Origin: JAOAHC01 sp964593045
GTDB taxonomy: Bacteria > Bacillota > Clostridia > TANB77 > CAG-465
NCBI GenBank assembly: GCA_964593045.1
Contig: CAZQJQ010000015.1
Coordinates: forward strand, 1 to 29,899
Direction of reading: 5' to 3'
Length of the DNA: 29,899 nucleotides
Position 1 is the first letter of the stretch. Each line of letters opens with the position of its first letter. A program made the position numbers and the translations under genes. The notes beneath the pieces are model-generated. The model did not search any database. It worked only from the letters and a program-made list of their open reading frames with translations, and was not told where the DNA came from. This document shows, one piece after another, positions 7,182 through 15,782 of the stretch.

Positions 7182-9020
7182 TTATTTATTATTATCATCT
7201 TCTACTTTGTAATCTGCATCATGTACTACATTATCTGTATTTTCTGAAGTATTAGCCTCTTGTGTACCTTCTGCTTTGTTTTCTGCTTGTGCTTGTGAAT
7301 ATAATTTTGAAGATATTTCATAGAATACTTGAGTTAATTTTTCAGTTGCTGCTTTTATTGCTTCAGTATCTGTGCCTTCTAATGCTTTTTTAACATTTTC
7401 TACCTCTACTTCTACTTTAGATTTTTCTTCTTCTGAAATTTTACCTTCTAATTCTTTTAATGTTTTTTCTGTGTTATACACCATAGAATCAGCGTTATTT
7501 CTTACTTCAACTTCTTCTTTTTTCTTTTTATCTTCTGCAGCATGTGTTTCTGCTTCTTTTACAGCATTTTGTATTTCATCCTCTGTTAAGTTTGTACTTG
7601 CTGTAATAGCAATTTTTTGTTCGTTGTTTGTTGCCATATCTTTAGCAGTAACATGAACTATACCATTTGCATCTATATCAAATGTAACTTCAATTTGTGG
7701 TACTCCTCTTGGAGCTGGTGGTATTCCTGTTAAACTAAATCTTCCTAATGTTTTGTTATATGATGCTATTTCTCTTTCACCTTGTAGTACATGTACTTCA
7801 ACTGATGTTTGCCCATCTGCTGCTGTTGAGAATATTTGTGATTTTTTAGTTGGTATTGTTGTATTTCTTTCAATTAATTTTGTAAATACTCCACCATATG
7901 TTTCAATACCAAGTGATAATGGTGTTACATCAAGTAATACTAAATCTTTTACTTCACCTGTTAGTACACCACCTTGTATTCCTGCACCAATTGCAACACA
8001 TTCATCTGGATTTATACCTTTGTATGGTTCTTTACCAGTTATTTTTTTAACTGTTTCTTGTACTAGTGGTACCCTTGTAGAACCACCAACAAGTAATATT
8101 TTATCAATTTTATCAAATGTAAGTCCTGAATCTTTCATTGCTTGATTTACAGGTCCTACTGTTGATTCTACTAAATCTGAAATTAATTCTTCAAATTTAG
8201 ATCTTGTAAGTGTAACATCTAAATGTTTTGGTCCTGTACTATCAGCTGTTATAAACGGAAGATTAATTTGAGCTTGCATTACTCCAGAAAGTTCAATTTT
8301 AGCTTTTTCTGCAGCTTCTTTTAATCTTTGCATTGCCATATTATCTGAACTTAAATCAATTCCTGTATCTTTTTTAAATTCAGCTACTAAATATGATATT
8401 ATTCTATCATCAAAGTCATCTCCTCCAAGTCTATTATTACCAGATGTAGCCATAACTTCAAATACTCCATCACCAATATCTAGTATTGATACATCAAATG
8501 TACCACCACCTAAATCATATACCATTATTTTTTGATCTGTTTCTTTATCAAAGCCATGTGCTAAAGATGCAGCAGTTGGCTCATTTATTATTCTTAAAAC
8601 ATCAAGTCCTGCTATTCTACCAGCATCTTTTGTTGCTTGTCTTTGTGAATCACTAAAATATGCAGGAACAGTTATGACTGCTTGAGTTACCTTTTGTCCT
8701 AAATAATTTTCAGCATCTGATTTTAATTTTTGTAATATCATTGCTGATATTTCTTGTGGTGTATATTCTTTATCATCGATTTTTACCTTTCTGTCTGTAC
8801 CCATATCTCTTTTTATTGAAATAACAGTTCTATCATGATTTGTAACAGCCTGTCTTTTTGCTACTTGACCTACTAGTCTTTCACCATTTTTTGAAAATGC
8901 AACTATTGATGGAGTTGTTCTTCCTCCCTCTGCATTTGGTATAACTACTGGTTCACCGTTTTCAATTACAGCAACACATGAATTAGTTGTACCTAAATCA
9001 ATACCTATAACTTTTGACAT
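7182..9020 (-). CDS. dnaK: Chaperone protein DnaK (Hsp70)
   Basis: DnaK is the ATP-dependent chaperone central to protein folding and heat-shock recovery. The 612-aa protein starts with the phosphate-binding GIDLGTTNSCVAV, contains the second phosphate loop DLGGGTFDVSIL, the hydrophobic interdomain linker VKDLVLLDVTPLSLGIET, a substrate-binding domain and an acidic tail ending EDDNNK. The length is typical of Gram-positive DnaK, which lacks the extra N-terminal segment found in Gram-negatives. The ATG at 9020 has a GGAGG ribosome binding site. The 135-bp gap after grpE contains an 18-bp perfect palindrome (9073-9090), and no second CIRCE is seen. Confidence 0.99.
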   Translation of the reverse strand: MSKVIGIDLGTTNSCVAVIENGEPVVIPNAEGGRTTPSIVAFSKNGERLVGQVAKRQAVTNHDRTVISIKRDMGTDRKVKIDDKEYTPQEISAMILQKLKSDAENYLGQKVTQAVITVPAYFSDSQRQATKDAGRIAGLDVLRIINEPTAASLAHGFDKETDQKIMVYDLGGGTFDVSILDIGDGVFEVMATSGNNRLGGDDFDDRIISYLVAEFKKDTGIDLSSDNMAMQRLKEAAEKAKIELSGVMQAQINLPFITADSTGPKHLDVTLTRSKFEELISDLVESTVGPVNQAMKDSGLTFDKIDKILLVGGSTRVPLVQETVKKITGKEPYKGINPDECVAIGAGIQGGVLTGEVKDLVLLDVTPLSLGIETYGGVFTKLIERNTTIPTKKSQIFSTAADGQTSVEVHVLQGEREIASYNKTLGRFSLTGIPPAPRGVPQIEVTFDIDANGIVHVTAKDMATNNEQKIAITASTNLTEDEIQNAVKEAETHAAEDKKKKEEVEVRNNADSMVYNTEKTLKELEGKISEEEKSKVEVEVENVKKALEGTDTEAIKAATEKLTQVFYEISSKLYSQAQAENKAEGTQEANTSENTDNVVHDADYKVEDDNNK

Positions 9021-9072
9021 AATAATTACCTCCTAAAATATATAAAGTTATATAATCATAATGTATAATATA

Positions 9073-9090
9073 TATTAACATATGTTAATA
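9073..9090 (-). promoter_or_regulatory. Perfect 18-bp palindrome in the grpE-dnaK gap
   Basis: TATTAACATATGTTAATA is a perfect dyad with no spacer, 53 bp upstream of the dnaK start. It could be a regulator's operator near an internal dnaK promoter. An additional imperfect stem (about 9129-9150) directly follows the grpE stop codon. Function is inferred only from symmetry. Confidence 0.35.
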
Positions 9091-9155
9091 CTATATTTAC
9101 AAATTTATTTTTATCTTTCGTTGTATATTAAACTCAAAAATGAGATTTAACCTAA

Positions 9156-9740
9156 TTAATTTGCAACTTTTACCATTGAATGACGTATTACTTTATCACC
9201 AATTTTATAGCCTTTTCTTAATACTTCTACAATTTCTTTTTCAGCATAATTATCATCCTCAATATGCATAACTGCCTCATGAAAATTAGGATCAAATGTC
9301 TCTTCTATGCATTTAATTTCTTCTAAGCCTATTTTTTCAAGTGCCTCTTTAAATTGAGTATATATCATATTCATACCATTTTTAAATGCTTCATCCGAAC
9401 ATTCAGAATTTATAGCATTCTCAAAATTGTCTAATATAGGTAAAAGTCCAGATAATACTTCAGCTGATACAAGATTGTACATATTATCTTTTTCTTTAGT
9501 AATTCTTTTTTTAAAATTATCAAACTCTGCCATATTTCTTTTTAAATTTTCAAAATATTCATCTGCTTTTTTCTTTTGATCTAATAAATCATTGTTGAGT
9601 TTTGCAATGTATTCATCTTTTTCCTTTTCTGAAACATTAACTTCATCTACATTAGCATTATTAACCTCAACTTCATTTTTATTTTCTTGTTTTTTATCTT
9701 TTTCTTCATTAATACTTTCATTTTTCTTTTCTTTACTCAT
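9156..9740 (-). CDS. grpE: Nucleotide exchange factor GrpE
   Basis: GrpE dimerises and triggers ADP release from DnaK. The 194-aa protein has a charged, disordered N-terminus, a long coiled-coil helix (about 45-100) and the C-terminal beta domain with the conserved stretch FDPNFHEAVM and the end KVIRHSMVKVAN. The start is the ATG at 9740, because AAGGAGGA sits five bases upstream and the family begins near there. An in-frame codon at 9791 would add an implausible basic leader within hrcA. It overlaps the 3' end of hrcA by 8 bp, suggesting coupled translation. Confidence 0.96.
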   Translation of the reverse strand: MSKEKKNESINEEKDKKQENKNEVEVNNANVDEVNVSEKEKDEYIAKLNNDLLDQKKKADEYFENLKRNMAEFDNFKKRITKEKDNMYNLVSAEVLSGLLPILDNFENAINSECSDEAFKNGMNMIYTQFKEALEKIGLEEIKCIEETFDPNFHEAVMHIEDDNYAEKEIVEVLRKGYKIGDKVIRHSMVKVAN

Positions 9741-10767
9741 GATACTCCTCCTTATTTTTATCTTTTGAAAAAATGTTTTTAAATTTTTCATTTACATATT
9801 TCAATGTAGATATAGTTTTAGAATAATCAAGCCTTTTTGGACTTATAACAGAAATATTACCAATAACTCTGTCTTCATCCGCTACATTAAGTGAAATTAT
9901 ACTATAATCTTTTAAAATAACTTCCCTATTTTCTGAACCAATCACAATTCCCAGATTACTTCTAGAGATTTCTTCTAAAGTAGTATCAACTACATCTTTT
10001 GTTGATAATAGATTTATGAAATTTTTAGCTTTTTCTATATCAGAAAACTCAGGTAACTCAAGTATAGCTTCAACATTACTTTTTATTTTTTTTGTTTCAT
10101 TTTTCATTTCGTATCTTATACTTTTACATACATCATCTAAAATATTTGAAAGAGATGTAAGCTCTTTTGATATAACAAGATTAAGTGCAGTATATAAATT
10201 TTCAAGTGGTGTTCCTCTTAAATTAGTATTTAAAACTTTAGTAAGCTCATCAAGCATTGGATCTGGTACATTATCTGTAAGTTTTGCTACACAGTCTTTT
10301 ACCCTACCATTTTTTGACATTAAAACTATAAGTAAAATTCTATCACTTATTTTAATTATCTTAACACTCTCTACTACATCCTCATCTCGTAAAGTAAGGA
10401 TAGCGGGTCTACCAAGAAGTTTTGAAACTGTATCTGCTGCTTGTTTAAAAAGATCTTCTGTATCTCCATAACCTGTTATGCTATTATTTATATAATTTAT
10501 ATCTAACATAGATAGTCTTTTTTCTTTCATTAAATTATCTACATAATATCTATAGCCTTTTGTAGAAGGAATTCTTCCTGCAGAAATATGTGGCTGTTCT
10601 AAATAGCCAGCATCTTCTAACAATTTCATTTCATTTCTTATAGTTGCAGGACTATATTCTAAATTATATTTTTCTACTATTGTCTTTGAACCTACAGGTT
10701 CAGCAGAAGATATATAATCTTCCACAACTGAAGCAAGTATCTTTTTTTTCCTATCATCTAAATTCAT
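9733..10767 (-). CDS. hrcA: Heat-inducible transcription repressor HrcA
   Basis: HrcA represses class I heat-shock genes by binding CIRCE elements, with GroE as folding helper. The 344-aa protein begins with the winged-helix domain (DRKKKILASVVEDYI, then SPATIRNEMKLLEDAGYLEQPHISAGRIPSTKGYR in shorter recognisable pieces) and continues with the GAF-like regulatory domain. The start is the ATG at 10767, preceded by GGTGAT. A GTG at 10788 is excluded because it lies inside the CIRCE element. It heads the hrcA-grpE-dnaK-dnaJ operon and is autoregulated through the operator at 10782-10808. Confidence 0.97.
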   Translation of the reverse strand: MNLDDRKKKILASVVEDYISSAEPVGSKTIVEKYNLEYSPATIRNEMKLLEDAGYLEQPHISAGRIPSTKGYRYYVDNLMKEKRLSMLDINYINNSITGYGDTEDLFKQAADTVSKLLGRPAILTLRDEDVVESVKIIKISDRILLIVLMSKNGRVKDCVAKLTDNVPDPMLDELTKVLNTNLRGTPLENLYTALNLVISKELTSLSNILDDVCKSIRYEMKNETKKIKSNVEAILELPEFSDIEKAKNFINLLSTKDVVDTTLEEISRSNLGIVIGSENREVILKDYSIISLNVADEDRVIGNISVISPKRLDYSKTISTLKYVNEKFKNIFSKDKNKEEYHE

Positions 10768-10781
10768 TTTATCACCAACAA

Positions 10782-10808
10782 TTAGCACTCAAATTATTCG
10801 ATTGCTAA
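10782..10808 (-). promoter_or_regulatory. CIRCE operator (HrcA binding site)
   Basis: The sequence reads TTAGCACTC, nine bases, GATTGCTAA. The consensus is TTAGCACTC-N9-GAGTGCTAA, so only one base of one arm differs. It lies 12 bp downstream of the -10 hexamer and 14 bp upstream of the hrcA start codon. Confidence 0.95.
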
Positions 10809-10819
10809 TCACTGTATAT

Positions 10820-10848
10820 ATAATAACTCAGAATTGTGTATTTGTCAA
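10820..10848 (-). promoter_or_regulatory. Sigma-A promoter of the hrcA operon
   Basis: On the minus strand a perfect TTGACA (10843-10848) is followed after 17 bp by TATTAT (10820-10825). The CIRCE element overlaps the expected transcription start, the usual layout for HrcA control. Confidence 0.85.
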
Positions 10849-10893
10849 GTAAAAAAACAGAATTTTTAAAAATATAATTTTTGAAACACATTT

Positions 10894-10939
10894 AAAAAAT
10901 ACATCTGCATATTTTTCAATATTTACAGATGTATTTTTT
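10894..10939 (-). terminator. Terminator of the 66-aa gene
   Basis: A 14-bp repeat (AAAAAATACATCTG, 10894-10907, with 10926-10939) has an 18-nt loop. On the minus strand the 3' arm ends in a T-run. It separates the 66-aa gene from the hrcA operon. Confidence 0.7.
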
Positions 10940-10960
10940 TATTTTTTACTTTCTTGATTT

Positions 10961-11161
10961 TTATTCTATAATTCTCCTATATGATGTCTTTTCTTGTTTT
11001 TCAAGTATCTTCATTTGAATCTCCTGAATATTTAATAATGTTTCTAATATAGCTTGCAAAATCTCTGTATTGCAATCTAAATTTTCATTTAAACTTCTCA
11101 ATTTGTAATTTAGACTTTCTACCTTTTCATTTAAACGTCCAACTGTTGTAGTGTCTAACAT
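10961..11161 (-). CDS. Small coiled-coil protein of unknown function
   Basis: I do not recognise this 66-aa protein. Nearly the whole chain reads as an amphipathic helix with heptad-like leucine and isoleucine spacing (LNEKVESLNYKLRSLNENL, then ILQAILETLLNIQEIQMKILE), so a dimeric or trimeric coiled coil is likely. There is one cysteine, no signal peptide and no membrane segment. The ATG at 11161 has AAAGGGTG upstream. A consensus promoter (11213-11242) and its own terminator make it a monocistronic unit between folD and hrcA, which supports it being a real gene. It could be a structural or adaptor protein. Confidence 0.65.
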   Translation of the reverse strand: MLDTTTVGRLNEKVESLNYKLRSLNENLDCNTEILQAILETLLNIQEIQMKILEKQEKTSYRRIIE

Positions 11162-11212
11162 AAATTACACCCTTTCATATAGTTAATGAAAATAAAGATA
11201 AAAAGTAATGTT

Positions 11213-11242
11213 ATTATACCATACTACCGGTACTTATGTCAA
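11213..11242 (-). promoter_or_regulatory. Strong sigma-A promoter of the 66-aa gene
   Basis: On the minus strand TTGACA (11237-11242) and TATAAT (11213-11218), both perfect, have an 18-bp spacer. The spacer holds the 8-bp palindrome TACCGGTA, unusually GC-rich for this genome and a possible operator. Confidence 0.75.
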
Positions 11243-11244
11243 AC

Positions 11245-11263
11245 AAGCAATATAATTTTGCTT
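11245..11263 (-). terminator. Weak hairpin at the end of folD
   Basis: A 6-bp stem AAGCAA/TTGCTT has a 7-nt loop and touches the folD stop codon. Only a short T-run follows, so termination would be partial. Confidence 0.3.
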
Positions 11264-12105
11264 TATTTACTTGATTTTGCACTATTTATAACATTATCTA
11301 TAAGAGATAAAACTGTTGTAAGTCCAATACCTCCTGGTACAGGAGTAACATATTTTGCTATTTTTACAACTTCTTCTGTATCAACATCTCCAACTATTTT
11401 TTTATCTATCCTATTTATTCCAACATCAATTACAATTGAATCTTTTTTTACCATATCTTTAGTTATTAACTTTGGATGACCTACTGCTACTACTAAAATA
11501 TCAGCATTTTTCGTATATTCTTCTAGTTTTTTGGTTTTAGAATGACATATTGTAACTGTCGCATCTCGATTTAGTAAAAGTGCTGCCATTGGTTTACCTA
11601 CAAGTATACTTCTACCTACAACCACTGCATTTTTGCCAGATATATCATTACAAACGCTATCTATTACTGTCATAACTCCTTTAGGAGTACATGCAACTAT
11701 TTGCTCATTTCCAATATATGTTTTGCCTATATTAAGTGGATGTAATCCATCTGCATCCTTAGTACTATCTATCTTTTCTAATATCTTAGTTTCATCTAAA
11801 TGCTTAAATAGAGGAAGTTGAACTAATATACCATTAACCGTTTTATCGCAATTTAATTTATCTAATACCGTTAATATTTCTTCAGTGGTTACATTTTCAT
11901 CATATATGTATTCTTCTTCAAGTATTCCAAGTTCTTCACATAACATTCTTTTTTTGTTTACATATATTCTTGATGCTTCATTATCGTTTGCAAGTATTAT
12001 TGCAAGTTTTGGAAATATATTATTTTTTTTCAACTTATTTACTTCTTCTTTTAAAGATACTTTTTTATCTTCTACTATCTTTTTAACGTTTATAATTTCA
12101 CCCAT
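11263..12105 (-). CDS. folD: Methylenetetrahydrofolate dehydrogenase/cyclohydrolase FolD
   Basis: FolD interconverts 5,10-methylene- and 10-formyl-tetrahydrofolate, feeding purine and formyl-methionine synthesis. The 280-aa protein has the substrate-site segment SRIYVNKKRM (Tyr48, catalytic Lys in 51-52), GVLVQLPL, the NADP-binding GRSILVGKPMA and the C-terminal signature TPVPGGIGLTT. The start is the ATG at 12105, supported by GGGTGA five bases upstream. The ATG at 12117 lacks a ribosome binding site. It follows dpaA almost directly, where dpaB would be expected, so it is co-transcribed with a sporulation gene. Confidence 0.96.
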   Translation of the reverse strand: MGEIINVKKIVEDKKVSLKEEVNKLKKNNIFPKLAIILANDNEASRIYVNKKRMLCEELGILEEEYIYDENVTTEEILTVLDKLNCDKTVNGILVQLPLFKHLDETKILEKIDSTKDADGLHPLNIGKTYIGNEQIVACTPKGVMTVIDSVCNDISGKNAVVVGRSILVGKPMAALLLNRDATVTICHSKTKKLEEYTKNADILVVAVGHPKLITKDMVKKDSIVIDVGINRIDKKIVGDVDTEEVVKIAKYVTPVPGGIGLTTVLSLIDNVINSAKSSK

Positions 12106-12118
12106 TAAATCACCCATT

Positions 12119-12916
12119 TCATTTGTTATATATTACATTATCAATCGAATTTTTAAGATATATCGCCGCAGACATAGGAGCTACTTTAGAAGGAACTGCA
12201 AGTGCCCAAACTACGTTTTTTCCTAGTTCATTAGCCTTTACAAAATCGACTCCACCAGGCGGTGATGCTAAATCAATTATACAACAATCTTTTTTTGTTT
12301 TTACTAACTTATCCTCATCTAACACAACATTTGGTATTGTATTAAATATAACGTCAACATCAGTTAATATATTTGATATATCAGATGTATTAATACTATT
12401 ATACCCCATTGCCTCAATCATTGCAATATCTTTTTTATTTCTTGCACTACAATATACTTTACAACCTATACCATTTAACATTTTACTTAATACTTTACCT
12501 ATTCTACCATATCCTAAAACAAGTACCATTGAATTACATAGTGTAAAATCAGTAATTTCCATAGCCGTTGCTATAGCTCCTTCTGCTGTAGGTATTGCAT
12601 TTAAAACTGCTACCTCTTCAAAATCAAACATGTCATAAAATACAACATTATTTTGTTTTAATTTTTGTTTCATATCACTTGACAATGCACCAGTAAAAAG
12701 AATTTTTGATTTATTTTTTAAAACACTAATTAATTCATCACATTCAAGTATTTCTCCATTTATTTTCACATTATCTCTTGAAAAAGGAATTGGAGCAATC
12801 ACATAGTCTGCATCTTCGTAATCTACAATTTTGTTTTTTTCACTACTATATAGTTCTCTTATTTTTAGACTTCTTGCATCAGTTCCTAAAATACATATTT
12901 TTTTAATATCTTCCAT
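12119..12916 (-). CDS. dpaA: Dipicolinate synthase subunit A (SpoVFA)
   Basis: DpaA, normally with the flavoprotein DpaB, oxidises a lysine-pathway intermediate to dipicolinic acid, the calcium chelator of the spore core; it acts in the mother cell. The 265-aa protein has an N-terminal dipicolinate synthase domain, the conserved NAIPTAEG (106-113), a Rossmann fold with VLGYGRIG (133-140) and SPPGGVDF near the C-terminus, all matching the Bacillus SpoVFA pattern. The start is the ATG at 12916 after GGAGG. The ATG at 12973 would add a leader with no ribosome binding site. The Shine-Dalgarno and start lie in a perfect 12-bp inverted repeat. dpaB is not downstream; folD is. Confidence 0.92.
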   Translation of the reverse strand: MEDIKKICILGTDARSLKIRELYSSEKNKIVDYEDADYVIAPIPFSRDNVKINGEILECDELISVLKNKSKILFTGALSSDMKQKLKQNNVVFYDMFDFEEVAVLNAIPTAEGAIATAMEITDFTLCNSMVLVLGYGRIGKVLSKMLNGIGCKVYCSARNKKDIAMIEAMGYNSINTSDISNILTDVDVIFNTIPNVVLDEDKLVKTKKDCCIIDLASPPGGVDFVKANELGKNVVWALAVPSKVAPMSAAIYLKNSIDNVIYNK

Positions 12917-12969
12917 ATTAAAACCTCCATAAATATATATACAATATATTCTTATATAGGTTTTAATAT
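12915..12969 (-). promoter_or_regulatory. Inverted repeat sequestering the dpaA translation start
   Basis: A perfect 12-bp repeat, ATATTAAAACCT at 12915-12926 and its complement at 12958-12969, flanks a 31-nt AT-rich loop. In the mRNA one arm covers AGG of the GGAGG Shine-Dalgarno, the spacer and the first two bases of the start codon. It could be an RNA switch or thermosensor, or the two halves could be operator sites. Confidence 0.5.
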
Positions 12970-13030
12970 ACATTTTATTATTTTACTTTTTATATCTTTT
13001 TTCTGTTTTTAGTAACTCTTTATTTACTTT

Positions 13031-14218
13031 TTACTTTTTATTTTTTGCTTTTACTTTTTTATTTTTATTACTTAAGTTTAAACTATTAGCTAAAATATAT
13101 ATTGATTTTTTAATTTTTTTCTTATCATCTACTTTTATTTTTTCTTTTATTTTAGAAAGTAGTTCATCTAATGTCATAATTTCCAGAAGATCTATTTTTT
13201 CTTTAATTGCAATATATTCAAGAAGTGCATATATTACTTCTTTATATGTTCCAACTCCTTTATACCCTATTTTTAAAGCAATATTTGGAATGATTTTTTC
13301 AAACAAAACCTTTTTAGGTGACATATATTCTTTTATACCCATATTAACTGCAATTTCATATATTATGTCTGGATCTATGTTACAAAGACTATTAAATATT
13401 TTTTCTTCATCATACGGAATCAAATAACTTCTAAATCCATCTAATTTTTTTATAGTTTTAAGTGCATCATAATATCCTAATTTTATCATTTTCTTTACTG
13501 ATTTATTATCAAAAGTCATAATTCCAGGTAGCTCATCATATGGTCTAATTACAATAAATGATTTTATATTTTTTAATTTACTTTTATTTTTTATTCTTTC
13601 TTCATTATTTGTCCTTATTACAACAACATCTGTATATCCTTTTTTATCAAGCATATTTATAGGGCAATTATTATATACTCCGCCATCTAAATATACTTTT
13701 TCTTCAAAAATTTCTGCTTTAAAAATTGGTAATCTAGATGAAGCAAGTAAATAATCAATAAGTTTACCCTTAGGGATATCTTCTATATATAACTCGAGTG
13801 GTTTTTTATCTGATAAATTAAATGTTACAAGACCATAATCTTTTCCTGTTTGTCTTATTTTCTCTTCATCTATTACTTCTGATAATAGTCCTCTTATTTT
13901 TGAAGTATCTATACCTTTATTTTTTATAGTCCCTTTTATTTTAGATGTTATATATTTTATAATTTTAACATCAATATTTCTACTGAATAATTTTGCTATT
14001 TTTATATCATCTACATCCATTAATGTAGAATAATTTACATCTTCCCACATGCTATATAATTTATCAAATTCATCTTGTGCTATAACAGCAGCATTTATTG
14101 CACCAATAGATGTTCCAACAATGCCATTAAATTCATATCCGTTTTCAACTAATGCTTTTAATGCTCCAGCTTGATAAGCACCTCTTGCTCCTCCACCTTC
14201 TAATACTAAGCCCTTCAT
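13031..14218 (-). CDS. Patatin-like phospholipase with lysine-rich C-terminal extension
   Basis: This 395-aa patatin-family acyl hydrolase has GGGARGAYQAG (8-18, oxyanion hole), GTSIG (35-39, Ser37 nucleophile) and LDGGVYNN (Asp178 of the dyad), so catalysis should be intact. The first ~290 residues match the short bacterial patatins. A helical, lysine-rich extension of about 100 residues follows, with a highly basic tail that could bind anionic phospholipid. The ATG at 14218 has GGAGGG upstream. It starts 11 bp after the end of the cardiolipin synthase gene, so the two phospholipid enzymes are probably co-transcribed. It differs clearly from the patatin at 127-1020. Confidence 0.92.
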   Translation of the reverse strand: MKGLVLEGGGARGAYQAGALKALVENGYEFNGIVGTSIGAINAAVIAQDEFDKLYSMWEDVNYSTLMDVDDIKIAKLFSRNIDVKIIKYITSKIKGTIKNKGIDTSKIRGLLSEVIDEEKIRQTGKDYGLVTFNLSDKKPLELYIEDIPKGKLIDYLLASSRLPIFKAEIFEEKVYLDGGVYNNCPINMLDKKGYTDVVVIRTNNEERIKNKSKLKNIKSFIVIRPYDELPGIMTFDNKSVKKMIKLGYYDALKTIKKLDGFRSYLIPYDEEKIFNSLCNIDPDIIYEIAVNMGIKEYMSPKKVLFEKIIPNIALKIGYKGVGTYKEVIYALLEYIAIKEKIDLLEIMTLDELLSKIKEKIKVDDKKKIKKSIYILANSLNLSNKNKKVKAKNKK

Positions 14219-14229
14219 AAATATCCCTC

Positions 14230-15774
14230 CTATATAATTGGAGAAAAAACATTTAAAACTTTCTCCGTAATTTTTTCAGTAAAACTCCTTTTTTTCCAAT
14301 TATTAATATATATTTCTTCTGACACCGTAATAATATCAACAATATCCTTCTTTATTTTGTTTATTTCCTCTACTTTATACATCCACAATCCATTTTCAAA
14401 GCTATAATCTAAACTTCTAAAATCTAAATTAATTGTTCCTACAATTGCAAAATCATCATCTGATATTAATGTTTTTTGATGTATAAAACCAGGTGTGTAT
14501 TCATATATTCTTACACCTTTTTTAAGTAAAACTTCATAATATGATTTTGTTATTTTATTTATTATTTTTTTATCTGGTATTTTCGGTACTATTAGCCTTA
14601 CATCAACACCATTTAGACTTGCGTTTTCAAAGGCCATAATAATTTCATTATCAATTGCAATATATGGTGTTGTTATATATATATACTTTTTTGCATGTAC
14701 TAACGCATTTATATAAATATTTTTATATGTTTTTATACTGCTATTAGTACTTCCTTTAAATGCTGATATATATCCTCTACTTAATGTTATATTAATTTGA
14801 TTTAATATATATTTTGAAAAATCTATATTTTCTTTTGTAATCTGCTCTAGTGTTTTTAAAAACATAAGAATAAAACTGTTTACAACTTGGCCTGTTACTT
14901 TTATTCCATTATCTTTAAAGTATCCATATTTTTCTATAGTATTTATATATTCATCACCAATGTTAATTCCGCCAGTATATGCAATCATTCCATCAATTAT
15001 ACACATCTTACTATGATCCCTATAATTTAAATATTTATTTATATCAAATTTATATGGATTATATTTATATAGTTTAACACCTATTTTTTTCATTATATTA
15101 ATGTATTTTTTTGAAAGTTTAAATCTACTCCCTAAGGCGTCATATATAACTATTACTTCTACAGATGACAATATTTTTAATTCTAGTATCTGAATTATTT
15201 CTTCTAATAGTTCGCTGTCTGATATAATATAAAACTGAAGAAAAATATATTTTTTTGCATTTATAAGGTCTAGTTTTAATTGATTAAAAAAATCTTCTCC
15301 TGTTTTTAAATATGTTACGTGTTCACTTGCATATATGTTATATCCAGTCATATTTTTTATACTGTTTGCTTCGTTATATTTATATATATCTATGTATTTT
15401 ACACTTTCTTTCAATTGTATATTTTGATTTAAAATATCATTAAAAGATATATTTTTCTTATTTACATCGATATATGTTTTTCTATTTCCTATAATATAAT
15501 ATATAACAAGTGAAGAAACCGGAAATATGAGTATTAATAAAGTCCATGTCAGTTTATATACATTATTTTTATCACTAAAAAAAATATAGCCTACAACTGA
15601 ATATTTAACTATCTGAATTGATAAAAATATAGCATAACTAATATAGTTTTTAACCTCATAAATATATATATAATATATACCTTGTAAAGATAAAAAGAAT
15701 ATTAATACTAATATTTTTACAATATTTGCGATAATTAAATTAACTTTGCTTTTTACATATTCGTTATTTTTCAT
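14230..15774 (-). CDS. cls: Cardiolipin synthase (phospholipase D family)
   Basis: The enzyme condenses two phosphatidylglycerols into cardiolipin and glycerol at the membrane. The 514-aa protein has N-terminal membrane helices (about 13-70) and a third hydrophobic segment (about 75-97), then two HKD phospholipase D motifs: HSKMCIIDG with GGINIGDEY, and HQKTLISDD with GTINLDFRS. This is the normal ClsA/Bacillus-type layout and length. The start is the ATG at 15774 after GGGTGA. A TTG four codons upstream overlaps that ribosome binding site. A perfect 8-bp inverted repeat (15783-15804) reaches into the Shine-Dalgarno. It is followed 11 bp later by the patatin gene. Confidence 0.95.
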   Translation of the reverse strand: MKNNEYVKSKVNLIIANIVKILVLIFFLSLQGIYYIYIYEVKNYISYAIFLSIQIVKYSVVGYIFFSDKNNVYKLTWTLLILIFPVSSLVIYYIIGNRKTYIDVNKKNISFNDILNQNIQLKESVKYIDIYKYNEANSIKNMTGYNIYASEHVTYLKTGEDFFNQLKLDLINAKKYIFLQFYIISDSELLEEIIQILELKILSSVEVIVIYDALGSRFKLSKKYINIMKKIGVKLYKYNPYKFDINKYLNYRDHSKMCIIDGMIAYTGGINIGDEYINTIEKYGYFKDNGIKVTGQVVNSFILMFLKTLEQITKENIDFSKYILNQINITLSRGYISAFKGSTNSSIKTYKNIYINALVHAKKYIYITTPYIAIDNEIIMAFENASLNGVDVRLIVPKIPDKKIINKITKSYYEVLLKKGVRIYEYTPGFIHQKTLISDDDFAIVGTINLDFRSLDYSFENGLWMYKVEEINKIKKDIVDIITVSEEIYINNWKKRSFTEKITEKVLNVFSPII

Positions 15775-15782
15775 TTTTTCAC

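Noticed and set aside
10788..10788. GTG start for hrcA at 10788
   Set aside because: The codon lies inside the CIRCE operator; the ATG at 10767 matches the family start.
127..14218. The two patatin-like genes as parts of a CBASS-type phage defence system (CapV-like effector)
   Set aside because: No cyclic-nucleotide synthase (CD-NTase) or other defence gene is near either one; their neighbours are queH/ruvB and cardiolipin synthase.
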